This document shows positions 34,561-46,309 of a stretch of 64,000 bases of DNA, piece by piece. The position numbers were made by a program, and so were the translations under genes. A model generated the notes under the pieces. It did no database searches. It was not told where the DNA came from and worked only from the letters and a program-made list of their open reading frames with translations. Positions within the stretch are counted from its first letter, which is position 1. Every line of letters begins with the position of its first letter. The stretch is taken from positions 1 through 64,000 of the forward strand of contig CAXKVR010000282.1 of assembly GCA_964058845.1 (NCBI GenBank). The letters are read 5' to 3'. This DNA comes from Carex sylvatica (lineage: Eukaryota > Streptophyta > Magnoliopsida > Poales > Cyperaceae).

Positions 34561-35940
34561 TTGAGCAAATATTTTGGGATGGTTCATAGAAAAGAGGCAA
34601 TTAAAACTCGAAGGGCGTTTTCGACAGGCCTTAAGAGGAATGATGGATTAAGAATTTAATCTATCCAAAGAAGAACTTGTTCGGTTAGAAAGATTAAGAA
34701 TGAAAATTTAATAGTGGTAAAATATGTGTTGAAGTATGTAATGACCTAAATGCTCCTTGTACTTTTTTGTGATTTAATGTAATTATCCTCTCCAACAAAA
34801 TTATTACAACTAACTATAGAAATTAAACTTACCTAAAGTTATTAATTAACTAAATTAGAGAAAACAATTAGTATTTTATTTTGAAGGTCAGGACGACAGT
34901 GGTCAAAAAATGTATTTTATTATAGTTAAAAATGAATTTTAACATGAGACTTTGATATTCTACAGAGATTTTTGACAAACTTCACTATGCCAAGCGAAAA
35001 TAAATCACATCAGTTGCGAAATTTTATTTTTTCATCTAGTCACGCTCATTCCTCTCTCCTCTGTTTATGGCCGACATTCATTCCTATGCAAAGAAAAATA
35101 GAGAGAAAATCAGAAAAAGGAAAAGCCAGTGCTAGATCCAAAAAAAATTCTTTCTTACGGAAGATTCTCAAACTAACTGAAAAGAGAGGATGCAAAGTTA
35201 TTTTTATGAGAAAAAAATATTTTCATTGTTATATAAAAAGAGCTTCGAGAGACTTTACGAAAGAGTTCGCAAAGAGGAGGAGAATATCCATCAAGTTGGG
35301 TGTCTATAGAAAGAGCTTGGCGAAACGAAGCTATTGATAGTGCTAGATTTACAATGTTGTTACTTGAGAATCAATAATTTTGAGTAGAGATAGAAAAATA
35401 TTTATATTGTAGTGTCTAGAACACCGTGACATCGTTTTGGGAAAGAAAGAGTAGAAAATAATAAAAAAGAAGTTGCTCCTTAAGGAGCCGTACGAATGAG
35501 GGATATAATGGTTCAAAAAGAGCCCAAAATTGCTCTAAGGAGACTCCTAAGAGTATGCTAAGTGAGGTGGAGGAAAGGAATGATAAATTTCCTATCCTGA
35601 GGAGAAAAAATTTCAAAATCTAGTTAGCTAAGGTTAATTTATCTGCTTTAGAAGAGGAGAATCAAAGAGAGAGCGAAGGAAAACGATAGAGAGTGCACAC
35701 TATTAGGAGGTGAGATACAAGATAGATTTTGACAAAATCTGTCATCCTCAAATCGAAGTGTAGATTTTATTGTTCTGAGAATAGACTACTCCCGTTATCT
35801 CCTTTCTTCTCTTTTTTTTAATGAGACCCTCCGATACTGGAGCACACCCTAAGAATGACAAAACGCTAAGGACGGGAAATAATTGAATTAAGACTGTAGT
35901 CTAAGGAAGTGTGCTTAATCCACCGTAATTAAGGAGCTAC
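34561..35940. other. Intergenic DNA
   Basis: The frame at 34972-35337 (121 codons, Lys/Arg-rich) has no known domain, no clear promoter and simple composition; I do not call it a gene. No terminal repeats were seen. Confidence 0.4.
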
Positions 35941-35945
35941 TGTTC

Positions 35946-37856
35946 TGTAACATTCCATAATTTTCATAAATTCTGATAAAGTTATAGTTTTTACCTATAT
36001 ATAATTATGAAAGTATGAAGGTTTAAAGCATAAAAATCCCTCTTTAGTGTTTTAAAATAAATAAATAACGTGGCATTTTGGCCACGTGTCTCCGTGCATG
36101 AAAACTATTTTACCACCGTTAAAACTTCTTTATATGAAGTGTCATTATCTTTACCTTTATCAGATGAGAAAAAAAATGTAAACCAAAAGAAAGAGAGAAA
36201 ATTAAATAGAAAAATAGAAGAAATATTTTGTAAAAATATGATATCAATTCATATTGATTTCATGTTCGATTGCAATTCTGACTACGTCGTATTGATTCTG
36301 ATTAGTCGTTACAACTCGAATTGAATTTCTGGATCGATCCCTATTAGGTAACCAGACTTCTCTATAATATGTGTTTTCATTTTATTTGGTTGAATTGAAT
36401 TTTAAATTGAATGATTGAATTGGGTATTGGATAATGAGGACTTATTTAACGAGATAGTGGGTCTGAGATTCGAATTTGATTGAACTGATGAGATTGTGTG
36501 TAGTGAATGTGAGAATTGTCTGTGGCAGACATTCCAAAAGTGTGAATAATGTGTGACTTGTTTTACTGATAACCTAGACCAGGTGCTATCATCGTTAAAT
36601 ATGCAGGTATAATTTGATATTAATTTGTGTGAATTAATCCAGTCTATTTGAATGGTTGTTTAATTAAGTCAATTATAGAGAAACTCATTATTAAATAACA
36701 AGTTACTGAGCTTTGTAGCTGACTCTGTATTGTTTATGTTTGTTATTTTTGTTGCGATGTAGGTTGACGGGATGATGATGGATGCGAGGGTGCCTCTCTT
36801 GTTACGACTTCCGGCTCGGTGGCGGGGTTGTGACAATTTTGATATCAGAGCATTTGTTCCTCGGACTGAGTTAGAGTCCATGTTTCATTTGTTATTATCT
36901 GTATTCTATCTGAATTTTAATTTGTATGATTTATTAATCTAAAAAGGTTGTGTAATTTTGTTTGATTATCAATTTTGAAATATCTACCATTCGTTGTTTT
37001 ATTTGATTATTATTGGATTTGTCCTTCTGATATGACTTCAATCTTATTGAATTTGAACAAAATTAAAATTCATGAAAATAGTCTAAATTGATATGATTCA
37101 AGTTGATTATCTTCTCCAATTGTTTTGAAATGATAAATTCAATCTGATTATAGTCTTTTGTGTTCCGTTCGATTTCAGGACAAAATTCTTTTTAAGATGA
37201 GGAAATTTATAACATCTCATAATTTTCATAAATTTTTATAAAGTTATAGTTTATATGATATCAATTCATATTTGATTTTATGTTCGATTGCAATTTTGAC
37301 TACGTCGCGTTGATTCTCATCAGTCGTTACAACTTGAATTGAATTTTTGGATCGATCCCTATCAGGTAACCGGACTTCTCTATAATATGTGTTTTCATTT
37401 TATTTGGTTGACTTGGATTTTGAATTAAATGATTGAATTGAGTATTGGATTATGATGGTATATTTAACGAGATAGCGGGTCTGAGGTTCGAATTTAATTG
37501 AACTGATGAGATTGTGTGTTGTGTGAATGTGAGAATTGTCTGTGGCAGACATTCCAAAAGTGTGAATACTATCTGACTTATTTTACTGATAACCTAGATC
37601 AGGTGCTATCATCGTTAAATATGCAGGCATAATTTGATTTTAATTTGTGTGGATTAATCCAGTTTGTTTGAATGGTTGTTTAATAAAACCAATTATAGAG
37701 AAGCGCATCGTTAAATAACCAGTTATTGAGCTTTGTAGCTGACTCCGTATTATTTTTGTTTGTTATTTTTGTTGCAACGTAAATTGACAGGATGATGAAT
37801 GGATGTGAGGGTGCCTCTATTGTCGCAACTCCCGGCCTGGCAGCGGAGTCATGGCA
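35946..37856 (+). mobile_element. Internally deleted LTR retrotransposon with 5-bp target duplication
   Basis: LTR 1 is 35946-36835 (TGTAACATTCC...GTTGTGACA) and LTR 2 is 37208-37856 (TATAACATCTC...CATGGCA). They align over most of their length, except that LTR 2 lacks about 240 bp present near 36000-36240. The 372-bp internal part keeps a primer-binding site (TGATATCAGAGCA at 36840, one change from the tRNA-Met type TGGTATCAGAGC) and a purine-rich stretch before LTR 2, but no gag or pol. Perfect target duplication TGTTC at 35941-35945 and 37857-37861. Confidence 0.85.
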
Positions 37857-37861
37857 TGTTC

Positions 37862-38630
37862 GGTGAATTTTAGACGAATTAAGTTCTTAAGGAAACTTAA
37901 GGATCTTTAAGGAAGGGTTGCCGAACACTTACGAAGGGTACAGATTGATTAATTCAATGCCGACTTTAATGTCAGGTTAGGTAAGAGCTGATCTCTCTCT
38001 AAACGAATTTTCTTCCTTGGTTTATCAGTGATGTTTGCTGTATTGTCAATTGAAATAAAATACAAAATTAATAGTCTAATTTGTTTCTTGGTAGGTCAAA
38101 TCACGTACCAATATAATTGGGACATCTAAAAGTGTGTCAGAAAAAAATAAAACAAATTACTGCAGATTTTTTATGACACAAATTTAGATAAAATAATTCA
38201 AATTAAATGCTGACAAAGGATTTCTTTAATTTTATAGAGTGGAGGTGTCAAAATTAACATTTGAGGTAACAAAATTATCAATATATTATTAAGGGATCTT
38301 CCTTTTCTAATTTTGAATTCTTAATTATAAGTAAGTAGTTTCTAGTACAACTAAGTTAGTCTCACCGTATTAAGAGACCCTCTTAATTAACCAAGCACCA
38401 ATGCAATGATATAAATAATGACATTTTTCGCCACATTAGTAGTTATATACCTAGCAATTTGTTTTTAATAAATTTTATTTCTGCTCTGACAGCATCTCTC
38501 AAAAAAAAAAAAATTATATCATCTTTTATCCTACAATTTGAATTTTATTTTAAAATTTTGTAATTTCCAATTTTACAGCCTGACAATATATTAATTACAA
38601 ACTAAATGGGATATTTAGACATGAATTTAG
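37862..38630 (+). repeat. Paralogue of the AGP-b 3' flank, first part
   Basis: From about 37945 it follows 21205-21790 and then 22440-22680 block by block (AATGCCGACTTTAATG, GGAGGTGTCAAA, TTTTGAATTCTTA, ATCCTACAATTT, ACAGCC). Copy 1 contains the foldback and trinucleotide tract that are missing here. It continues at 44560 after MULE-2. Confidence 0.65.
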
Positions 38631-39508
38631 CCGATTTTTTTATTTATATCCAAAAAATAAATAAAATTTTAAAAAATAACTAAAATGGCATGGAATTTTG
38701 AAAACTACTCAAACCGAATTTTTTTTTTCCGGTTTTGAAATTTAGTCCGAAAAAAAAAAATCGGTTTCTAATCAAGAATCCGGAAAAAAAAATTTGGTTT
38801 TATTCCAAAATTTTTTTTTCCGGCATTTTGATTAGAAACCAGAAATATTTTTTCCGGTTTTGAATCGAATTTTTTTTTCCGGACTTGCACTGATTTCGTT
38901 TATAAAAATCGCGGATCTCAGTTTCACTTTCACTCAGTCTCTCGCTCACTTTCACTTAGTCTGATAGACAAAATAGTGCAAAAATTAATTTTCAGTAAGA
39001 TTTGTCATTTTATTTAATTTTAAATTATTTATATGTTGTTATTTGTTAAATTGTACCAACCAAAACTAAAAATATATTAATTACATGTATTAGTTAGACT
39101 AAAAATATTTTATAAATCTATAATGATTTATAAATTTTCAAAATAGTTTAGAATAATTGAGAAAATGATTTAGATATTGTGTTATTAATTTAGAAAATTC
39201 TAAAATAGTTTAGAATATTGTCCTATTAATTAAATTTTTTTCAAAATGGTGTAGAATTATTTAAAATTCCAAAATGGTGTAGAATAATTTAGAATTGTTT
39301 TAGGAACCTCTTTCATTTTTGGATCTCTTACGGAGCTCTGACTGTCTGATCGATCGGCTCTTTGCTGAGAATGTATCCAGACTTCGAGTGCTCGTCTCTT
39401 GGAACCGGAACATTACAATACATCCCCTCTACGTGTTGGCCAAACAAGTAGACAGATGCCATGCAATCCTTCTAGTACCATATTCGATATATTACAAGGT
39501 CATTTATA

Positions 39509-42500
39509 TCAAATGGATTGGCTACTTTGTACACATGCTGTGCATATTGTGTCGCATAGATCACATGTCGGCGGTGCACTTCCGCCTAGTTCACATTCCT
39601 CTTTGAGCTCCATTTCAACCTGTATACAATATTAGTAAAATAAAAAAGTAAATAAATATATTAAAAGAAATAAAAACCACAGAAAAGCTAAGAAAATTAC
39701 TTGTGCAGCTCTTGGTGCTCGTGCTTATTCAGGGGAGACGGTGGCGTGATCTCTTGCCATTTTCCAAATTGTCGCATGTAGCTATAAGGATTGTGGTGCT
39801 CCACAATCCAATAAAAAATAAGAGGACTGTGACATTATGAATTTTATAATAAATAAAACATTTACATAAGAGCTTATTTGTAAAATTATCAAAGTTTGGT
39901 AATATTAAGAAAATGAAGGGGTATATGTGCAAAATTCCAATTATTAATTAGAATTCCTTCTTCTTCTTTCATTTCACCGAAAAAAATTGAAGAAAATTTT
40001 CGTGAGAAGTTAGGGTTGGCCGAACCAAAAAGGGAAAGAGAGAGAGAGAGAGAAATCGAGCGCGAAAACTGACCGGAAATTCGAGGAATCCGAGATTCGA
40101 GCTGAATAGACGATAATCAATCACCTTTGAGCTCTCAATTGGTATAATTTCTTCATCTCTCTTTTGAAAACCCTAATTTATTCGATTTGTCATGATTTCG
40201 GTTAAAATTCGTAATTAGGGTTTCAGTAATCGAGTGCTAGCTCGATTAGTTGTTAATTTGTGATAATTGATATGATTTGTCTTCCTTTTCTCTTGGAAAC
40301 CCTAATTCAATTGATTTGTTATATTTTTGGTGAAATTCGAATTCCAATTTGATTTGAGACGTTATAACTCGATAATTGACTTGACCTGTGTTTAAATCGA
40401 TTGAATTTCTTTTGAATTGTGAGTTAAGGTTTGGATGAAATTGGGAATTTGGTGGAATTGTGATAGTTTCATGTGAAACCCGGGAAATTGTTGGAATTAA
40501 TCGAGTTATAACTTCGTTAAAATATTCGATTCTTGTTATTTGGTTAAACCTACCAATTGAATTTGGAATTCGAATTAGGGTTTGGTCTTTATTTTGAAAT
40601 CCTTGAATTGTGTTGTTTCCTCGATGATTCTAGAGATAACCTATCGGATATTAATCAAACGCTTTAATCGAATTTAACGTGTAAAATAGGTGGTAATCTG
40701 ACGAGGCACCAGATCTCAGGATCGTTCGAGACGCCTGAGCCTTAGGCGAGTGCGTTATATACGCAGGTGCGGGGTTTCTGAACTTGTCTGATATTTTATA
40801 TTCAGAAATTAAACTGTGTTTCGATTCATATGCATTGCATTGCCCAAATAAAGTGAAACTCGAATTGTCTTATCTGATTGATTTGCATGCTGGTATGGTT
40901 ATTATTTGTGTTGATCTGAATGATCTGATTTTGGAATTAAAGTCACCGTGCTTTATATCACCATCGGTTGGTGGATATGGTATTATTGTCATCCACCGTG
41001 ATGACGTCACCCAGGGGGTGAATCCGGATTTGTCAAAGTCTATGCATGGATTTTGACGCCCAGTGTTCTAAAGCTTTAGATCGTCTGGCCCTCGGCAGTT
41101 CCCAGTACCGGTTGGGACGAGGGGTAAGTGACTTTGTATTATGATTTTGGTTATGGGTGACTGTGTATCGGAGGCATTACCCAGGGGGTAATGCGTTTGG
41201 ATGGTCAATTGGATTTATATGGATTTTCCGGATATGAATTGGAACCAGACTTTTAATTAAACAGTTAAGCCTGTAACTACAGATGAGTGTCATGAGAAAA
41301 GGTTTTACCTGGCGCAGCCGTCTGTAGGTGTCTGTAACCCTACAGATGAGTGGGAACGAATTGGGGTACAGTTTGGTGGAACATCTGTAGTTACTACCAG
41401 ATATTCTGAAATCGAGTTAAACCAAATATTGTGTGCTTGAATTTCATCTTGGCAATTCCTGAATTGTGATTTCATTTGGATAAATGTTGTCGGGTTTGTG
41501 CATTCATGTTTATATATGATTATAAACTGATCTGAGCTTTATTTGTGTTTTATTTTTGAATATAATCTGTGATTGCAAGTTCAGGAACGATTTGTGGCAA
41601 TTTATCGCACTGAGAATTCAATTCTCACCCCCTCTTTTGGGTTAATTTTTCAGGTTCCGGTTCGGCGGATCCGAGAGAGACACGAGGTCGGTAGGCCTGG
41701 TTTCACCGCTGCTTAGCTTGTCTGGTATTGTGACTAGAGACATGTATATATTTATGTTTTGATTGTATATATATATATATGTATTCTCTATGTCATTTTG
41801 TGATGCGTATCCATCGAGATACGGGTTTTGTATGATATTACCTGACCAGTTGGGATTTGTGAACTGTTTTTCTTAGTTATTTGTTTGTTTTGTTTGGTTG
41901 TGTTTTACTTTCTATTATATCGTAATTGCCTTGTAGGCATACGGGCAACCGTATGTCTACGGCAGGAAGGACCTGTCGCGCCTCGTGGGGCCGCGGGGTG
42001 TGACAGGGACCGCGGTACAAGTAGTACAACTGATAAATTTATAGTTGCAATGTTAAGTAGAATTTATAATTATGATGACATAAATAAAAAAGAGTATGCG
42101 TCTTTATTACAATGTACCTGGTCCGCCTGAGTTCTTCTTGAAAGCTTGTGGTAAACATATGCATACGGCTGCTAATTCACCATGTTATCTGTTAGTTGCT
42201 TAAACTGGTTACGGGAGATACTTGGACCGGTGGTACTTGCATGTGACGAGTTTTTCCAATTATGTGGGCATTTCCATAGGTCAGCAAAGGTTGGGCATGC
42301 ATCTTCTATTTCTGTGCCCCATGCCGGTTGAGATCTCGATAATGGCTGGTGAATTTGAAATTGGCTCCACGACCAATGTTGCAGAAGCATGGTGGGATCA
42401 TGCATAGATTTCGGTATAAATATGCGAGAACAGCTCCGTCCCAATTGTAATTCTTCGGCTCGTCTAAATTGTCCACCATGTTGAGATACCACAGCGGTAT

Positions 42501-43332
42501 CCCGTCCTCGCTACTGTCGGCAAACATGGTATTCCTTAACATGCCAAGGATAAATTCAAGAACATACCTAATTGCCAATATTAAAATGTGAGTACATTAT
42601 TGAAAATGTAAAATACGAATAGAGTTTTAAATAAAAAAAACTAACCACTTCAATTGTTGGTCGGTCACATTTGCGGGCAATATTTTGAAGTGCTCACGGA
42701 GCGCTTTTTTCGCCATAAGCATGTTTGACATTCTCTCATTCGCATCCTTTTTTTTTTTTTTTATTAAACCCTTGATTTCATGATCTTTGATGTCTAGCAA
42801 CTCATACAGTCGGCCTTGGATACTCGTCGAGTCTGTAATTCCCTTTACCGGATCCCCCGAAATAGACAAATCCCACAAACAACTCACATCCTCCCGCGTA
42901 ACTGTAATTTATTTGACTTGTCAGTTAGAAATTAAAAAAATAATTATTTGAATTAGTTAATACCTATCATCTCTCCGAAGGGAAGATGAAAGGTGTGCGT
43001 CTTCGGATGCCACCGCTCGACAAGTCCATGAATGAGAGCCACATCGAGGGTGATATCAGGTAATGTCGCGATCTGATATAAGCCCATTCGAATTAAAAAT
43101 AGTGCATACTTCTCGTTATACTCACATTTGTGTTGATAGTGTCTCACGGTTAAAATATCATTAATCTAAAGTAGAAAAAAAATTAATTAACAATATAATT
43201 TGATTATTGATCGAGTTCTGAAAAACGAAATAAGTAAATGCTTACCTCCTTAGACGCCTCAGATACCCTATGATTACCGTGAGTTATCCACAACAAGCCG
43301 CTAAATGTATGTTTAAGTATTTCACCTGCCAT
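39509..43332 (-). pseudogene. Plant mobile domain (MAIN-like) gene, six exons, broken
   Basis: Reading the minus strand: exon 1 43246-43332 (MAGEILKHTF...), exon 2 42964-43165 (GLYQIATLPDITLDVALIHG, VERWHPKTHTFHLPFGEMI), exon 3 42646-42901 (VTREDVSCLWDLSISGDPV), exon 4 42118-42567 (NYNWDGAVLAYLYRNLC, LLQHWSWSQF), exon 5 42029 to 39701 around the solo LTR (GPLIFYWIVEHHNPYSYMRQFG), exon 6 39509-39619. All introns have GT/AG ends and matching phases. The string of motifs is the plant mobile domain found in MULE- and retroelement-associated genes and in MAIN/MAIL proteins. Damage: a frameshift near 42410, a TAG where the family has Trp (42172-42174), and the LTR insertion. Exon 6 is the least certain. 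Confidence 0.8.
39828..42005. mobile_element. Solo LTR (2178 bp) inside exon 5 of the mobile-domain gene
   Basis: Starts TGTGACATTATGAATT, ends CGCGGGGTGTGACA, bounded by AGGAC (39823-39827) and GGGAC (42006-42010), 4 of 5 identical. It contains repeated GTAACYACAGATGAGTG units near 41270-41400. No internal retroelement genes. The long LTR suggests a Ty3-type element. Frames within it are not genes. Confidence 0.8.
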
Positions 43333-43349
43333 ACTAAAAATTAAGAACA

Positions 43350-44160
43350 ATATTCTAAATCATTTTGAATTTTTTAAATTATTTTAGACTATTTTGGTAT
43401 TTTCTAAATTATTCTAGATTATTTTGCTATTTTCTAAATTAATAGCGCAATTTTCTAAACTGTTTTGGTATTTCTAAATTATTCTAGACTATTTTGGTGT
43501 TTTCTAAAATTATTCCAGACAATTTTGATATTTTCTAAATTATTCTAGGCCATTTTGAATTTCTAAATTAATAGGATTTTCTACAAATTATAAATTATTT
43601 GGACATTATTCTAAACCATTTAAAATGAACTAATTAATTATATTATAAATTAAAAAAAAACTTGAATCAAAGAGCCGATCGATCAAATAGTCAGAACTCC
43701 GAAAGGGATCCGAAAAGAAAAAAAAGTTCCTAAAAAATTCTAAATTATTTTACAATTTTCTAAATTAATCGAACTATTTTCTAAATTAATAGGGCAATTT
43801 TCTAGACAATTTTGGTATTTTCTAAATTATTCGAGACTATTTTAATATTTTCTAAATTATTCCAGACCATTTTGGTATTTTCTAAAATTTTACATACTAT
43901 TTTGGTATTTTCTAAATTTTTCGAGACTATTTTTGTATTTTCTAAAAATTTTCAGACTATTTTGGTATTTTCTAAATTATTCCAGACTATTTTGGTATTT
44001 TCTAAAAATTTTCGGACTATTTTGGTATTTTTAAAAAAATTTCAGACTATTTTGGTAATTTCTAAATTATTCGATAACATTTTGGTATTTTCTAAATTAT
44101 TCGAGACCATTTTGGTATTTTTTTTTAAAATTTCATACCATTTTGGTATTTTCTAAATTA
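43350..44160. repeat. 30-bp minisatellite in the right arm of MULE-2
   Basis: Units of ACTATTTTGGTATTTTCTAA plus ATTATTCCAG. Because the period is a multiple of three, the plus strand stays open for 114 codons (43812-44156) with a ten-residue repeat (ILVFSKLFQT). This is a by-product, not a credible gene. Confidence 0.8.
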
Positions 44161-44559
44161 TTCTACATAATTTTTTAAAATTCTAAATTATTTGGACATT
44201 ATTGTAAACTATTTAAAATGAACTAATTAATTATATTATAAATTAAAATTAAAATTAAAAGAATTAAAAAATTACCTTAAGAGGAGAGAAAGAGACGTGA
44301 GGCAGTGGGGGAGAAGAGAATCCGCGGGGCTTTTATGTAGGGTATTTCTGAGTCCAGAACTTTTTTTTTCGATTTTGGGACTAAAAGCTGGAAATTTTTT
44401 TTTCCGGAATTGGAGATTGGAAAAAAAAATTCCGGAAAAAAAATTATGGTATTTGATGTTGAAACCTGGAAATTTTTTTTCCTAATTCAGCACAGGTTTG
44501 GATATTTTTTTAAATTTTATTTATTTTTTGAATATAAATAAAAAAATCGGTGAATTTAG

Positions 44560-45265
44560 TATCGCTTTAATTAAAATTATTATCGTCATGTCGGCATTTA
44601 TGATTGTTTTGTAATTGAGAGAATTGATCCAATATCCAACTTTCATGTTCCATAAAAAAGGTAAAAAAGAAATATTGAAATATTGATTATAATATGGGAA
44701 GTTTATTTTAAGAAAAAAAAAAATATATGATTGAACCAAATGCAACCATTTAGAATTTTTATCAAGAACGCGTTGAGTTTCCGAGTCAATTTGACTCTGG
44801 CTATAGGTTCTTATTTCTTAAAATATGAACGGAATTGAACTGGAAAGGTAAGTTGTGACAACCTATAAACGAGTAGCAGGTTATCGCACCAGCAAATCAG
44901 CAATCAATTGAAATTCATCATTCATTTATGACCCGGCTGACCAAATCAAGGCTGCCCAGTTTGGAATTTTCCATCGTTGAACCAATCTTCTTACCTGTTC
45001 AAATTCTTTGCAATTAAAAATTGTAAGGAAAGCTCAGATGATAATTATTAGCCGTCCACATTTTGCTGTAATGTTCTATATATTTAAGAATGAAAAATGC
45101 AGGTTCATTATCCTATTCGGACTTCGGATATATATTAAAGAAATGGTCTATATTCCGGGCTGCTTAACTTACCGTATATCTGTGATTACTATATATTTTC
45201 AATCAAAAAAATTGATTATTATATTGACCACAAAATTCATTTGAAACAACAATAACATGCAACTG
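44560..45265 (+). repeat. AGP upstream module, copy 3 (with left extension)
   Basis: 44560-44680 follows 22865-22970 (CTTTAATTAAAATTA, TTTATGATTGTTTTGTA, CCAACTTTCATGTT). 44765-45265 then follows 22990-23465 (GAGTTTCCGAGTCAA, AACGAGTAGCAGGTTA, GACCAAATCAAGGCTGCC). AGP-e lies 1.9 kb downstream. Confidence 0.7.
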
Positions 45266-45312
45266 ATTATAAAATATTTTAAAAATGAAAATTGTAATTA
45301 CAGGTGTGTTTC

Positions 45313-46045
45313 TAATATTTTCTAATTACGTCGGTCCATAGACCGGTAGGGTTAATGGCATCCAAATTCGTCATAAGTTGGCTGACTGTTATAACGGTCC
45401 ATGAACCGTTATAACGGTCGAGGTCAAATTACTTCATTCTAATCAGCTCTCTATAAATAAAAATAATTTAGGGATTTGGATTATCACTCTAGTCACCATT
45501 AACTTCAATATACAAATTTTTCAGATTTAGAAAAAGTCGTTGTAGCTTGTGCACTTGAACTTCAATATTCTATTCAATCTCAAGCATATTCAACCGATAC
45601 ACCAACTCTTAGAGTGATCATGCGAGATCAACCCTTTATATTTCTTGAGCCTTTGTTGCTTATCCTTAGAACCTTTATTGCTCACTTTGTTATCTTGAGT
45701 CTTTAGTCATCCTTGAGTCATTTGTGTGCTCGGGCCGTGTGACTTCTCAAAAGATTGTAAGGGCTCATCTGTTCCATCTTGTACTCATTTCTCATTGGGT
45801 AAAGAAAGGACACCACCTTGAAGGTCGTGGGGCCCGGAGACGTAGGCATTAGTGCCGAATTTCGTAAACAATTCTCGTGTCAACTATCTCTAAACTCTAC
45901 TCTTTATTTTATAATTTAATTAGTTTAGATACAAGTTATTCTAGTTTTCGTCAAAAATAACTCATAGATACACTAAATAATTTAACTTAAAAATAAAAAT
46001 TATAAAAAAGTCTTATTCACCCCTCTAAGTCCTTTGGGACCAACA
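45313..46045 (-). mobile_element. Solo LTR or LTR remnant, SIRE-like
   Basis: On the minus strand it starts TGTTGGTCCCAAAGGACTTA, then AGAGGGGTGAATAAGAC and, about 150 bp in, ACGAAATTCGGCACTAATGC / CTACGTCTCC. This arrangement is usual near the start of SIRE/Maximus-type Ty1-copia LTRs. The far (left) edge is uncertain; no internal genes. Confidence 0.5.
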
Positions 46046-46309
46046 TTTCTAAGAGCAGAAAAATCCTGCCCATCAAGTATAAGATGAAATCTAAGCTGTT
46101 AGATTTTTTTGTCAAAATTCGTGTTAAAAGATGTGTTGGATCAAACATTAGACATTAAGTGCAAGCTGTCACATTAAACGGTCAAATTGGGCAGGATTTT
46201 TATGCCTTAAGAGTGAAGGATTAAAGCATAAGAAACGGGAAAGAACTGATGTTCGGTTGTCTTAATCTGTGAATAAAAGCTAAGGAAGCTAATGGAAATA
46301 GTAGAGGTG

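Larger units (their letters stand above)
38631..44550. mobile_element. MULE-2: 5.9-kb Mutator-like element with perfect 9-bp target duplication
   Basis: The termini CCGATTTTTTTATTTATATC and ...AATATAAATAAAAAAATCGG are like those of MULE-1. The direct repeat TGAATTTAG flanks them at 38622-38630 and 44551-44559. Long inverted arms contain TTCCGG/poly-A blocks, the 30-bp minisatellite and the subterminal GATCGATCGGCTCTT marker (39350; inverse at 43670). Instead of a transposase the interior carries a broken plant-mobile-domain gene on the minus strand, itself split by a solo LTR. It is inserted in duplicated AGP-flank DNA, so its uninterrupted site is visible at 22.68/22.87 kb. Confidence 0.88.

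Noticed and set aside
34972..35337. 121-codon Lys/Arg-rich frame
   Set aside because: No domain, no promoter or splice support, composition like the surrounding AT-rich DNA.
40784..41056. 90-codon frame
   Set aside because: Lies wholly within the solo LTR and has no known domain.
43812..44156. 114-codon repetitive frame in MULE-2
   Set aside because: Product of a 30-bp minisatellite whose period is a multiple of three; no start context or known family.
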